From Bacillota bacterium (GTDB lineage Bacteria; Bacillota; Clostridia; Lachnospirales; Lachnospiraceae), in assembly GCA_023392615.1 (NCBI GenBank), contig JAEVYT010000017.1:186001-250000 (forward strand): 64,000 nucleotides of DNA, given 5' to 3'. Below are positions 50,843-61,600 of this stretch, in pieces. Both the position numbers and the translations under genes were made by a program. Positions within the stretch are counted from its first letter, which is position 1; each line of letters starts with the position of its first letter. The notes under the pieces are model-generated. The model searched no databases. It had not been told where the DNA came from and was given only the letters and a program-made list of their open reading frames with translations.

Positions 50843-53461
50843 ATGGCAAAATGGGTATATTTGTTCAAAGAAGGTAAGGCTGATATGAAAAACCTTCTTG
50901 GTGGTAAAGGCGCTAACTTAGCAGAAATGACTAACTTAGGTCTTCCAATTCCTCAAGGTTTTATTGTAACAACAGAAGCTTGTACAGACTACTACAATAG
51001 CGGCAAGAAGATTACAGACGAGATTAAAGCACAGATTTTTGATGCTTTAAAATTACTTGAGGAGCAACAGGGTAAGAAATTCGGTGATACTGAGAATCCT
51101 TTACTTGTATCAGTACGTTCCGGTGCTAGAGCTTCCATGCCTGGTATGATGGATACAATTCTTAACTTAGGTTTAACAGATGTTGCTGTTGAAGGCTTCG
51201 TAAAGAAAACTGGTAATGCTAGATTTGCATATGACTCTTACAGAAGATTCATCCAGATGTTTTCTGACGTTGTTATGGAAATTCCAAAGTCCAAATTCGA
51301 AAGAGTATTAGATGAAATCAAAGAAGCTAAGGGTGTTCATTATGACACAGAGCTTACTGCTGATGACTTAAAAGAAGTTATCGCTGGTTTCAAAGCATTA
51401 TATAAGACAGAAAAAGGTGAAGATTTCCCTCAGAATCCTGCAGATCAGTTGATCGAAGCAATCACAGCTGTTTTCCGTTCTTGGGACAATCCTCGTGCTA
51501 TCTACTACAGAAGAATGAACGATATCCCTGGCGACTGGGGTACTGCAGTTAACATTCAGGCAATGGTATTTGGTAACATGGGTGATACATCCGGTACTGG
51601 TGTTGCATTTACACGTAACCCTTCCACTGGTGAAGCTAAGATCTATGGTGAATACTTAATCAATGCTCAGGGTGAAGACGTTGTTGCTGGTATCAGAACT
51701 CCACTTCCTATCTCCAGATTAGAAGAAGATATGCCTGAAGCATATGCTGAATTCATGAGAATTGCTACTCTTCTTGAGAATCACTACAAAGATATGCAGG
51801 ACATGGAATTCACAATCGAAGACAAAAAACTTTACTTCTTACAGACACGTAACGGTAAGAGAACAGCTCCTGCTGCTCTTCAGATCGCTTGTGATTTAGT
51901 TGACGAAGGTAAGATTACAAAGGAAGACGCTATCAAGAGAATTGAAGCAAAATCCTTAGATCAGTTATTACATCCTCAGTTTGATGCAGCAGCATTAAAA
52001 GCAGCTAAGCCTGTTGGTAGCGCTCTTCCTGCATCTCCTGGTGCAGCAGCTGGTAAAGTATACTTCACCGCTGAAGAAGCAAAATCTCATCATGACGCTG
52101 GCGAAAGAGTTATCCTTGTTCGTCTTGAGACATCTCCAGAAGATATCGAAGGTATGCATGCAGCTGAAGGTATCTTAACAGTACGTGGTGGTATGACATC
52201 TCATGCAGCAGTTGTTGCTCGTGGTATGGGTACTGCTTGTGTATCTGGTTGTGGCGAGATCGTAATCAACGAAGAAGAGAAATTCTTCACAATCGCTGGT
52301 AACACAGTAAAAGAAGGAGATTACATCTCCTTAGACGGTTCCACAGGTAACATCTACATTGGAGATATCCTTACTGTAGAAGCTTCCATCAGTGGTAACT
52401 TTGATAGAATTATGAAATGGGCTGATGAAATCAGAACATTAAAAGTAAGAACAAATGCTGATACACCTGCAGATGCAGCTAACGCTGTTAAGTTTGGTGC
52501 TGAAGGTATCGGTCTTTGCCGTACAGAGCATATGTTCTTCGAAGGTGAGAGAATCCACAAGATTAGAAAGATGATCCTTTCTAAGACAGTTGAAGCTAGA
52601 GAAGAAGCTCTTAACGAGTTGATTCCTTTCCAGAAGGGTGACTTCAAGGGTCTTTACGAAGTAATGGAAGGAAGACCGGTTACGATCCGTTTCCTCGATC
52701 CTCCGCTTCATGAATTCGTTCCTACAGAAGCAGATGATATCGCAGCATTAGCAGCAGATATGGGTCTTACAGTTGCAGAAGTAAATGCAGTTTGTGATTC
52801 CTTACACGAGTTCAACCCTATGATGGGTCACAGAGGTTGTCGTCTTGCCGTAACATACCCTGAGATTGCTAAGATGCAGACCAGAGCAGTTATGGAAGCA
52901 GCAATCGAAGTGAAGAAAGAAAAAGGCTTTGATATCGTACCTGAGATCATGATTCCTTTAGTAGGCGAGAAGAGAGAGCTTAAGTTCGTTAAAGAAATCG
53001 TTGTTGAGACTGCAGAGTTAGTTAAGAAAGAATTAAACAGCGACATCGAGTACCATGTTGGTACAATGATCGAGATCCCTCGTGCAGCATTACTTGCTGA
53101 TGAGATCGCTGAAGAAGCAGAATTCTTCTCCTTCGGTACAAACGACTTAACACAGATGACATTCGGTTTCTCCCGTGATGACGCTGGTAAGTTCTTAGAT
53201 GCATACTACAAGGGCAAGATCTATGAGTCCGATCCATTCGCAAGACTTGATCAGGACGGCGTTGGCCAGTTAGTTAAAATGGCTTCCGAAAAAGGTCGTG
53301 CTACAAGACCTAACATCAAACTTGGTATCTGTGGTGAGCACGGTGGAGATCCTTCCACAGTTGAGTTCTGCCACAAGGTAGGTTTGAACTATGTATCTTG
53401 TTCACCTTTCCGTGTGCCGATCGCTAGATTAGCAGCAGCACAGGCTGTATTGAACAACTAA
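50843..53461 (+). CDS. ppdK: Pyruvate phosphate dikinase
   Basis: An 872-residue enzyme that interconverts pyruvate, ATP and phosphate with phosphoenolpyruvate, AMP and pyrophosphate. The nucleotide-binding domain has LLGGKGANLAEMTNLGLPIP. The swivelling phosphohistidine is His454 in GGMTSHAAVVARGMGTACV, matching His455 of the Clostridium symbiosum enzyme. The PEP barrel has GIGLCRTEHMFF, MGHRGCRL, and FGTNDLTQMTFGFSRDD. Strong codon bias suggests high expression. AGGAGGGC precedes the ATG. With pyk nearby, PEP and pyruvate can be linked by both ATP- and PPi-based routes. Confidence 0.97.
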   Translation: MAKWVYLFKEGKADMKNLLGGKGANLAEMTNLGLPIPQGFIVTTEACTDYYNSGKKITDEIKAQIFDALKLLEEQQGKKFGDTENPLLVSVRSGARASMPGMMDTILNLGLTDVAVEGFVKKTGNARFAYDSYRRFIQMFSDVVMEIPKSKFERVLDEIKEAKGVHYDTELTADDLKEVIAGFKALYKTEKGEDFPQNPADQLIEAITAVFRSWDNPRAIYYRRMNDIPGDWGTAVNIQAMVFGNMGDTSGTGVAFTRNPSTGEAKIYGEYLINAQGEDVVAGIRTPLPISRLEEDMPEAYAEFMRIATLLENHYKDMQDMEFTIEDKKLYFLQTRNGKRTAPAALQIACDLVDEGKITKEDAIKRIEAKSLDQLLHPQFDAAALKAAKPVGSALPASPGAAAGKVYFTAEEAKSHHDAGERVILVRLETSPEDIEGMHAAEGILTVRGGMTSHAAVVARGMGTACVSGCGEIVINEEEKFFTIAGNTVKEGDYISLDGSTGNIYIGDILTVEASISGNFDRIMKWADEIRTLKVRTNADTPADAANAVKFGAEGIGLCRTEHMFFEGERIHKIRKMILSKTVEAREEALNELIPFQKGDFKGLYEVMEGRPVTIRFLDPPLHEFVPTEADDIAALAADMGLTVAEVNAVCDSLHEFNPMMGHRGCRLAVTYPEIAKMQTRAVMEAAIEVKKEKGFDIVPEIMIPLVGEKRELKFVKEIVVETAELVKKELNSDIEYHVGTMIEIPRAALLADEIAEEAEFFSFGTNDLTQMTFGFSRDDAGKFLDAYYKGKIYESDPFARLDQDGVGQLVKMASEKGRATRPNIKLGICGEHGGDPSTVEFCHKVGLNYVSCSPFRVPIARLAAAQAVLNN

Positions 53462-53487
53462 TAAATAAGAATATCGCAAGATATGAT

Positions 53488-53522
53488 GAGAGGGCAGCCC
53501 GCAAGGGCTGCCCTCTCTTTTA
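53488..53522 (+). terminator. Strong terminator after ppdK
   Basis: GAGAGGGCAGCCC at 53488-53500 pairs perfectly with GGGCTGCCCTCTC at 53505-53517 around a GCAA tetraloop, followed by TTTTA. Confidence 0.93.
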
Positions 53523-53669
53523 CGACTGTGTGAAGCCCGCGTGCGGACTGACGAAGTCAGTAGGCGCGATTTTGCCAAGATCAGAGACTATATAGATTAA
53601 CCGCAATATTGAAAATTACTGTATAATATAATATGTTTGGTAGTATAAAGGTAAGAAATGTGGTGAAAT

Positions 53670-53771
53670 ATGAAAGATTCATTTGGATGTGGTATCATCG
53701 ATAAAGCAGTGTCTTCAAGTGGAGGACGAAAAATATTTAATGATTATGGATTTGAGATAAAAGGTGATTAA
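53670..53771 (+). other. Possible 33-codon reading frame
   Basis: ATG at 53670 opens MKDSFGCGIIDKAVSSSGG and stops at 53769-53771. A weak GTGGTGA precedes it. It lies in the 53462-53838 gap, otherwise holding the ppdK terminator and a small stem ACTGAC-GAA-GTCAGT at 53547-53561. The frame may be chance or part of the decayed block that follows. Confidence 0.25.
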
Positions 53772-53838
53772 ACGTGAGTATGACTTTAATTATTCTGACA
53801 TTAAGATTTTGCAATATGCAATGTAATACCAAAGATAG

Positions 53839-54102
53839 TTGCAACAAGTCACTTTAACTGAACAACAAAGAAAAGTATATGATAGTCTGGTATCCTACTT
53901 GAATGAATATGGATTTCCACCAACCGTTAGAGAGTTATGTAATATTCTAGAGTATGCTTCCACTTCAAGTATTGCTGCACATTTACATAAACTAGAAGAA
54001 GTTGGATTGATCATCCGGAAAGCTGGATGTCCGCGAGCAATTCAGATAATAGGTGGAAAGGAGTTAGAGAATGGGCAAGATATATGTCGATGTCACTGCT
54101 GA
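53839..54102 (+). pseudogene. LexA-like N-terminal DNA-binding domain lacking the protease half
   Basis: An 87-residue product, LTEQQRKVYDSLVSYLNEYG then PPTVRELCNILEYASTSSIA and HLHKLEEVGLIIRKAGCPRA, is a clear LexA winged-helix domain. Full LexA continues with a linker, the Ala-Gly cleavage site and a Ser-Lys protease, none of which are present: after PRAIQI the frame ends within 17 residues. Either it is a broken lexA or one of the short LexA-DNA-binding-only proteins found near error-prone polymerase genes in Clostridia. The start is TTG at 53839 with only a weak ribosome-binding site (AAAGATAG). Confidence 0.65.
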
Positions 54103-54202
54103 ATTTACCAAAGATGGGATCCTCCGACCTAAAAGTATTCGCTGGGAGGATAACAATCTTTGGTTTGTGGAAGGAATCGATGGAACAAATCATTGTGAGT
54201 AA
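54071..54202 (+). pseudogene. Shortened small protein of the LexA-associated cassette
   Basis: ATG 54071 (after AAAGGAGTTAGAGA) opens a 43-residue frame, MGKIYVDVTAEFTKDGILRP then KSIRWEDNNLWFVEGIDGTN and HCE, overlapping the LexA-like gene by 32 bases. Clostridial relatives that I recall begin K-I-Y-V-D-V-T, have W-E-D in the middle and end ...WFVE at about 70-80 residues. Here WED runs straight into NLWFVE, so an internal deletion of roughly 30-40 residues is likely (inference from memory). The usual polymerase gene does not follow. Confidence 0.5.
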
Positions 54203-54699
54203 GTAAATGAAAAGTGATCAGCACACGTAACTGTGTCAGAGCATGGGAGACAGCATGCACTAAAACCTGGCACATGGCATTATAACTTGCTAAGGTGATT
54301 TCCCTTTCCGGTGCGAGTACAAAATAACCGTTTTGTATTTACAAGGAGAAGAATAATTTGGAGAATAACACAATTGAATTTTACTGAAAAAATGCAGGAA
54401 GAGTTTTAGGATATCATATACGTTGACGGGAGATGATGAATCACCGGTTTTGACGAATATCAGCTTGAAATGCCACACTTATAAGAAAGTATCAAGATTA
54501 AAGAAATACACGGAAGGATTCTTACGAATCCAAGCGGAGAACGGGATATTTTACGTGTAAATTAAAATTCGGGAATGTCAGACCTCAGGTAGGATAAAAA
54601 GGTCAACGATACTACAAGACAATTAAATGAGGGCCTCATGATAAAGGCGATATTTTAGCAGACGTATATTGATGATAAGCAAAATGTTAAGCCTAGGGT

Positions 54700-54750
54700 C
54701 GCATGAGAAAGATAACCAGTGAAAACTGGACTTTCTCTTTGCGTCCTTTT
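54700..54750 (+). terminator. Terminator-like hairpin upstream of the XRE regulator
   Basis: CGCATGAGAAAG pairs with CTTTCTCTTTGCG, with an inner CCAGT-GAAA-ACTGG stem-loop, followed by TCCTTTTT. Confidence 0.55.
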
Positions 54751-54774
54751 TAAGTGCATACTTTTTTAGAATAG

Positions 54775-54812
54775 ATCCTCTTTTTCTGGATTTCAGTCCA
54801 GAAAGAGAGGAT
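54775..54812 (+). promoter_or_regulatory. 16-bp inverted repeat overlapping the XRE ribosome-binding site
   Basis: ATCCTCTTTTTCTGGA at 54775-54790 pairs with TCCAGAAAGAGAGGAT at 54797-54812 (one GU pair) around the loop TTTCAG. The right arm contains the Shine-Dalgarno AGAGAGGA, and the ATG is at 54816. The structure could hide the ribosome-binding site or serve as a DNA operator for the regulator itself. Confidence 0.7.
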
Positions 54813-54815
54813 TTT

Positions 54816-55121
54816 ATGTATTACGAACCAAAACAAAGTGGGAAAAGAATTAAAGAGCTGCGCAAGGGTATGGATTTAACACAGGAACAACTCGCCAATG
54901 AGATGGGGATGAGCAGAGAAAGCATTGGTAGAATTGAAACAGGAGCGAGAGGGATATCCATCGATCAGCTAGTTGTCTTTGCTGAATTCTTCCATGTGAG
55001 CACAGATTTTATTCTATTGGGTAAGAAGGTTGATTCCCAGGTAGGAATATTGGAGGGGATTTCCGAGGAAAAGAGGGAGTTGGCTTTGAAGATATTGAAG
55101 GTTATTTTGCAGAATTTATAG
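54816..55121 (+). CDS. XRE-family helix-turn-helix regulator
   Basis: A 101-residue protein with an N-terminal XRE HTH (about residues 10-66): IKELRKGMDLTQEQLANEMG, MSRESIGRIETG, and a typical fifth helix LVVFAEFFHVSTDFILLG. A short helical tail of 35 residues follows. The family includes phage-like repressors and antitoxin-type regulators. It stands alone after a decayed stretch, and the palindrome over its ribosome-binding site suggests self-control. Its targets are unknown; the giant surface-protein gene downstream is the nearest candidate. Confidence 0.87.
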   Translation: MYYEPKQSGKRIKELRKGMDLTQEQLANEMGMSRESIGRIETGARGISIDQLVVFAEFFHVSTDFILLGKKVDSQVGILEGISEEKRELALKILKVILQNL

Positions 55122-55608
55122 AGTATGAGCTTTGGGGTTAAGAACGTGATTGGCAAGTTTTTTACTTTTAAAATATTCTATAAAGTAAGTACAAATATGC
55201 CTGTATTTTTGGTTGTAGCCAGTAAATGTTTGTGCAGTAGTAAATACATACTTATATTGCAACAAGAGATAATGAGAATAAACAGCAATAGATAGGAGGA
55301 ATGAATCGTCTTCGTCGAGTCACTACTTACAGTAATGCTATACATAAATTATTCATGTTTGGATAATGGATTAGGAGTAGTGCTGGAGGATAATTAATGT
55401 AATACTCACTTCAAAGATATTCAAAGATAATTAAAAGACTACATTAATTATTTTTACAATTACTTTAACAAATTGCTAAAAATTTAAATATTTGTTAAAA
55501 AGATACAAAATATGGTATGGTGTTTTGTCGATAATTAAGATATTGAAGTCTGGAAGATTATGGTAATATGTTTGAGGGGAATTTAAATAAATTGACGGAG
55601 GGTACTAT
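55122..55608. other. Intergenic region before the RHS gene
   Basis: 487 AT-rich bases. A weak promoter-like pair TTGTTA (55492-55497) and TATGGT (55516-55521) with an 18-base spacer lies about 90 bases before the RHS start. No gene was seen. Confidence 0.4.
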
Positions 55609-58600
55609 ATGAGAAACACCAAGTCCAAAGCCAGGGCAAGGTTAAAAGTTACATCAAAGAAAGCTATTAGTATAATTTTATCATTAACACTTGTTTTAGG
55701 TATGCTAATAAACAGCCAGATAAATGCAAATGCGGCAAGTGGTTCATTGTCGCCTCAAGGAACGATTGATAAAGGTTACCACTTAAAAGTTGACTATAGC
55801 GAGTCTAATAAAGATCCAGAAGCCATGACTTCAAAGGTTACCGTGACTGCATATTTAGTACAAGACGCAGACTATTCATTGAATATATCTGCAACTAAAA
55901 ATGTTACAATCAACATTAATGGTTCAAGTAAGGATTTTTCTTTTACTTCAGGGCTACACAATTCTGGAGGGGTTACAACGAAGCTGGCAAGTTGGTCATG
56001 CACAGTCTCTCACCCAAACGATAAAGCGATTACGATACCAATATCAGCTAGATTTGATATAGCAGCGACTTTATCCGGTACTTACTATTCAAATATAAGT
56101 ACATCAGATGATGTAACACTGGACAAATTGGATACAACTGCGCCTACCTATGCATTAAGTCTTGGGCACGGAACTGCGGCGACTTCTAACAAGGATAATA
56201 CCCCAACTTTTAGTGCTACAAGCTGCAATGATTCAGAAAGCGGTATTGCTTCTGGGAGTTTTTATATAGATGGTACAGCTCATGCGGCCACACTTTCAGG
56301 AACAACCTATTCCTATACACCTACTGCACTTTCAAACGGCTCGCATACTGTTTATTTTAAAATAGTTGACAAGGCGAGTAATACAGCTACATCCTCAACC
56401 TATACATATTTTATTGATGCAGCAGCACCATTATATACATTTAGTAATCCTGGACATAATACTGCGGCTACGGCTGATGTAGATAACAGACCTACATTCA
56501 GTGCTACTAGTTGCTCCGATACTCCAAGTGGTATTGCATCAGCCTACTTTTATATTGATACGAAACAATGTGAGGCAACACTTTCAGGTACAACCTATTC
56601 CTATACACCACCTACAGCTCTAACCAACGGATCGCATACGGTATATTTCACGATAACCGACAAAGCAGGAAATACGGCAACGTCATCAGCATCAACATAT
56701 ACCTATTATATTGATGCAACACCGCCAGCTTTTACATTTAACCCGGGTCATAGCACCCCGACAACCGCAGATAAAGACAACACACCTACGTTCAGTGCTA
56801 CAAGTTGCTCAGATGCTTTAAGTGGCATTGCATCGGCTTATTTCTATATAGATGGAAAAGAAAATAAGGCTACACTTTCCGGAACCACATATTCTTATAC
56901 ACCATCTACTGCACTTACAGAGGGTGCTCATACTGTTTCCTTCAAGCTTGTTGACAAAGCGGGAAATGCAGCATCGTCTACTACCTTCACATATTATATT
57001 GATGCAACAGCACCAGTATATACTTTCGGCAACCCAGGACATAATACCGCTCCGACCGCAGATAAAGATAATACTCCAACGTTTAATGCAACAAGTTGCT
57101 CTGATGCAATAAGTGGTATTGCATCGGCCTACTTTTATATCGATACGAAACAATATGCGGCAACACTTTCAGGAACGACATATTCCTATACACCACCTAC
57201 ACTTGCAGATGGTGCGCATACTATATATTTCCAGATTACAGATAAGGCGGGTAATACGGTTTCATCTGCAACCTTTTCCTATTATATTGATGCAACAGTA
57301 CCAGTATATACTTTTGGCAACCCCGGACATAATACGCCTAATACAGCAGATAAAAATAACAAACCTACATTTAGTGCTACAAATTGTTCTGATGCACTTA
57401 GTGGTATTAATACAGCTTACTTCTATATCGATGGGAAAGGATATGCGGCAACACTTTCCGGAACGACATTCTCCTATACATCACCTACTGCACTTACAGA
57501 GGGTGCACATACTGTATATTTCCAGATTACGGACAAAGCAGGAAATGTAGTATCATCAACTACTTATACCTATTATATCGATACAACAACACCACTATAT
57601 AAATTTATTCCCGGCCATAATACACCGGAGACAGCTGATAGTAACAACAGACCTATATTCAGTGCTATAAACTGCTCTGATGCAGTAAGTGGAATTGCAA
57701 CTGCATATTTCTATATCGATGGAATAAGATATGCTGCAACACTTTCCGGAACGACATATTCCTATCAACCAAATACTGAGCTTTCAGACGGTTTGCATAC
57801 AGTGTATTTTGTAATTACCGATAAAGTTGGGAATACGTCCCCATGGTCATCTTACGACTATTATATTGATCCGACAGCACCATCCTATAAGTTTGATCCA
57901 GGTCACAATACAGCAGATACAGCTGATAAAAATAATGTACCAACGTTTAGTGCTTCAGACTGTTCTGACGTGAGTGGAATTGCTTCAGCTTACTTTTATA
58001 TTGATGGAACTGCATATGAAGCAATACAGTCGGGTACAACATATTCTTATACACCTGATTCTGAGCTTTCGGACGGTTCACATGACGTGTACTTTGAGAT
58101 AACTGATAATGCAGGTATGCAGTCAACATCATCTACCTATACGTATTTTATCGATCAGACAGCACCGACCTATATGGTCAACCTAGGGCACAACACTGCA
58201 GCAACTGCAGATTCTAGCAGTAAGCCTTTGTTCAGTGCAACCAACTGCACGGATGAAGTAAGTGGCATAAAATCCGCTTACTTCTATATAGATGGAACAG
58301 CTTACCCGGCAACATTTTCTGGTGAAGCATATTCATACGCACCAACTACTGCACTTTTAGAAGGTTCGCATACGGTGTACTTTAAAATTACCGATAATTC
58401 AGGTAATTCAATTTCAACTTTACCTTATACATATTATATTGATTTAACAGCACCATCCTATACCTTCAACAATCCGGGGCATAATTCTACTACAACAGCG
58501 GATATTAATAATAAACCTACGTTCAGTGCTACAAATTGTACAGACGCCCTAAGTGATATAGAATCAGCTTATTTCTATATCGATGATATTGCATATGCAG

Positions 58601-61600
58601 CAACACTCAGTGGTACATCATACTCTTACACACCTACTGTAGATCTTTCAGGTGGTTCACATACGGTATACTTTAAGATTACAGACAATGCAGGTAATTT
58701 AGTTAAATCATCAAATTATACGTATTATATCGATTCAACGGCACCAACCTATACATTCAAACCGGGACATGGTTCAGCGGTAATGTCAGATAGTAACAAT
58801 ATGCCTACGTTCAGTGCAACAAACTGTTCTGATGCTACAAGTGGTATAGCTTCCGCATATGTATATATAGACGGAACAGCATATGAAGCAACACATTCGG
58901 GCATGACCTATTCCTATACACCGACAATCGCGCTTTCTGACGGAGCGCATACAGTTTATTTCAAGATTACTGACAATGTGGGTAATACGACTTCTTCATC
59001 TATCTTTACGTATTATATTGATCCGACAGCATCATCGTATACCTTCAACCCGGGTCATGACAGCGCAACAATGGCAGATAGTAATAATAAGCCTACATTT
59101 AGTGCAAGTAACTGTACTGACACAACAGGTGGCATTGAGTCTGTTTACTTCTTTATAGACGGAACAGCATATGAAGCAACACGTTCTGATATGACGTATT
59201 CCTATACACCAACTACGGAGCTATCAGATGGCACACATGTTGTTTATCTACAGATTACAGACAATGCGGGCAACATGACGTTATCATCACCGTTTGATTA
59301 TTTTATTGATACGACGAAACCTTCTTTTACATTAGAGGAATCAGTAAAGTGGAGTGCTAGTAATTCAGTTACTGTTAATATTTCTGAATTGGGTAGTGGT
59401 GTTAAAATTCAGAAATGGGCAATTGGAAATGTCTCTGAAAACTTCTTTATTAGCAATGGCACACAATTCACAGGTAAAAGTTTTCTTGCGCCAAAGAATG
59501 GAGTTTATACTGTATATGTACAAGATTATGCGGGGAATTCCGTTGTTCAAACTGTGACAGTTGGTCATATCTTTCCTGCACAGCCCATTGGCACATTCAC
59601 AGAATCATTTACTGATTTTAGTGAGGGTTCGAATGGCATAGCTCCAACATTCGGACGTGTGTATAGTTCGGCAAATAGCAACATAGGTCCATTCGGTAGA
59701 GGGTGGACATTTAGTTTACAAGGCAGCTGCAAGATATATCAGTATGACTTTGTAGATGATATGGGTAATAATCAAGTCGGAACGTTATCAAATCTTGAGG
59801 AAGTGAATTTACCGGATGGAAGCACTTATATATTTGAACTTACAGATGGAATATATACAGCAGCGAATACAAGGGACAAGTTTACCAAAAACGACGACGG
59901 TACATATACACTAACGGATACGACCAAAGTTAAATACCATTTTAATGCAAACGGTTATCTTGATTCTATAACAGACCAGAATGGTAACAAGCAGACGATA
60001 ACAGTTGATTCTACTGGAAAGATAAGCGAAGTGAAAGATTCTGTAAATAGGATTTATACGTTCAAATATAATGATGATGGAACGTTAGATACTATAACAG
60101 ATCCAGCTGGAAGGGTATTTGGCTATCAATATAAGGATGGAATCCTGTCTGCAAGCTTATCGCCTACAGGTGTGGCAGTAGAAAGTTATGGTTATGACTC
60201 GTTCAATTATCTTGATACAATTAAGGATGCTTTTGGACATACTACAGAGGCAGTAATTTATAATCATGATGATAAGGATCGTATACGTAGTATCACAGAT
60301 GAGAATGGTGTTAGTACCTCTTATCAATATGATGATATGGCAAGGTCCATGACAGAGACTAGTTCTGATAAAACTATAACGATTACCACTTTCGATGAAT
60401 TTATACGACCGATTTCTACATCAGAGAACACAAAGACAACGGGCACAACCAGTTATTCCAATCTATATGATGATCTAGATACCGTTGTCGATTCTGATGG
60501 TAATACCACGAAGTATGTGAGTAACAATGATGGCAATATTACAAGTGCCATAACAAAGGATATCAATGGAAGAATAACAGAAAATGATACATTACAATAC
60601 ACTTTTGACAGTATAAATAATATAACTAAGAGTGTTGAAACAGCAATTTCTACAAGCTATGCATCGGATGGTACTTCAACTACAGAAACTACTACTACGA
60701 CAACAAACTACGACTCAAATGGCAATATGCTATACCACGAAGTAAATGACGGTACCACGGACAGCATTACCTCTGATACTTATAAAAGTGATGGACAAAT
60801 CGACACCGATACAGCATCCGATGGCACTGTAACAAGTTATGCATATGATCAATATGGGTATCAAAAAGAGATAACAACGACACCCAAGAATGGAACTTCT
60901 ACAACCGTAACAATAATTAATAATATTATCGGTATGCCTACATCTCAAACCGATGCAAATAAAGTGGAAACTACGAACGTATTCAACTCATTGGGTAACG
61001 TCGTAAAACAGACGGTTAAATCTTCGTCCGAAAGTAGGATAACCAGAAGTGTATATGATGAGTATGGAAGAGTGAAGCAACAGATATCACCAATGGAATA
61101 TAACGAAGGTGACGATAACTTAACTAATGTTCAAAATGGAATTGCGAGTGTGGATCGGTATAATGATACGAATATTGGCACGAAGTATTTTTATAATAGT
61201 ACAACTGGAAAGCTATCAAAACTTAATGTCAGTAGTTATGACGTTGGCATTGATTCAACGGGTAATGTGACTGATGTTTCTACTGCAGGAAATAACCTTG
61301 CAAATTATATATATTCTACGGATGAAAAAGAATTATTAAATGAAATTAATTATACAAATAAGGATAAAATTAACTTTCATTATCAGCCGTTTGATGATGC
61401 AACTAGAAAAGTTAAAGATATTAGCATCAACGATACAACGCAATATACATACAGTTATGATGATGATGGTAATTTAACTTCAAAATATAATGCCATTAAT
61501 GACACGACTACATCTTATATAACAAATTCCGACGATTCGACTACCATAACTGTAACAAAAGGGAAATTAGATGGCACAGAATCTGGCCAAAATAATGAGA

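Larger units (their letters stand above)
54203..54815. other. Noncoding, probably decayed stretch
   Basis: 613 bases with no acceptable gene. Short perfect repeats occur: TACAAAA/TTTTGTA at 54318-54337, a terminator-like hairpin at 54700-54750, and the long inverted repeat before the XRE gene. Fragments such as a 17-codon open stretch near 54510-54560 may be leftovers of a lost gene. Confidence 0.4.

Noticed and set aside
56852..57550. Overlapping plus-strand frames in the repeat part of the RHS gene
   Set aside because: They are alternate-frame shadows of the Ig-like repeats; the periodic His/Ile/Gln-rich products simply echo the repeat.
56134..59318. The regular repeats could suggest a CRISPR array
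   Set aside because: The period is about 288 bases, all copies are in one open reading frame and encode Ig-like domains; there are no short identical repeats with unique spacers.
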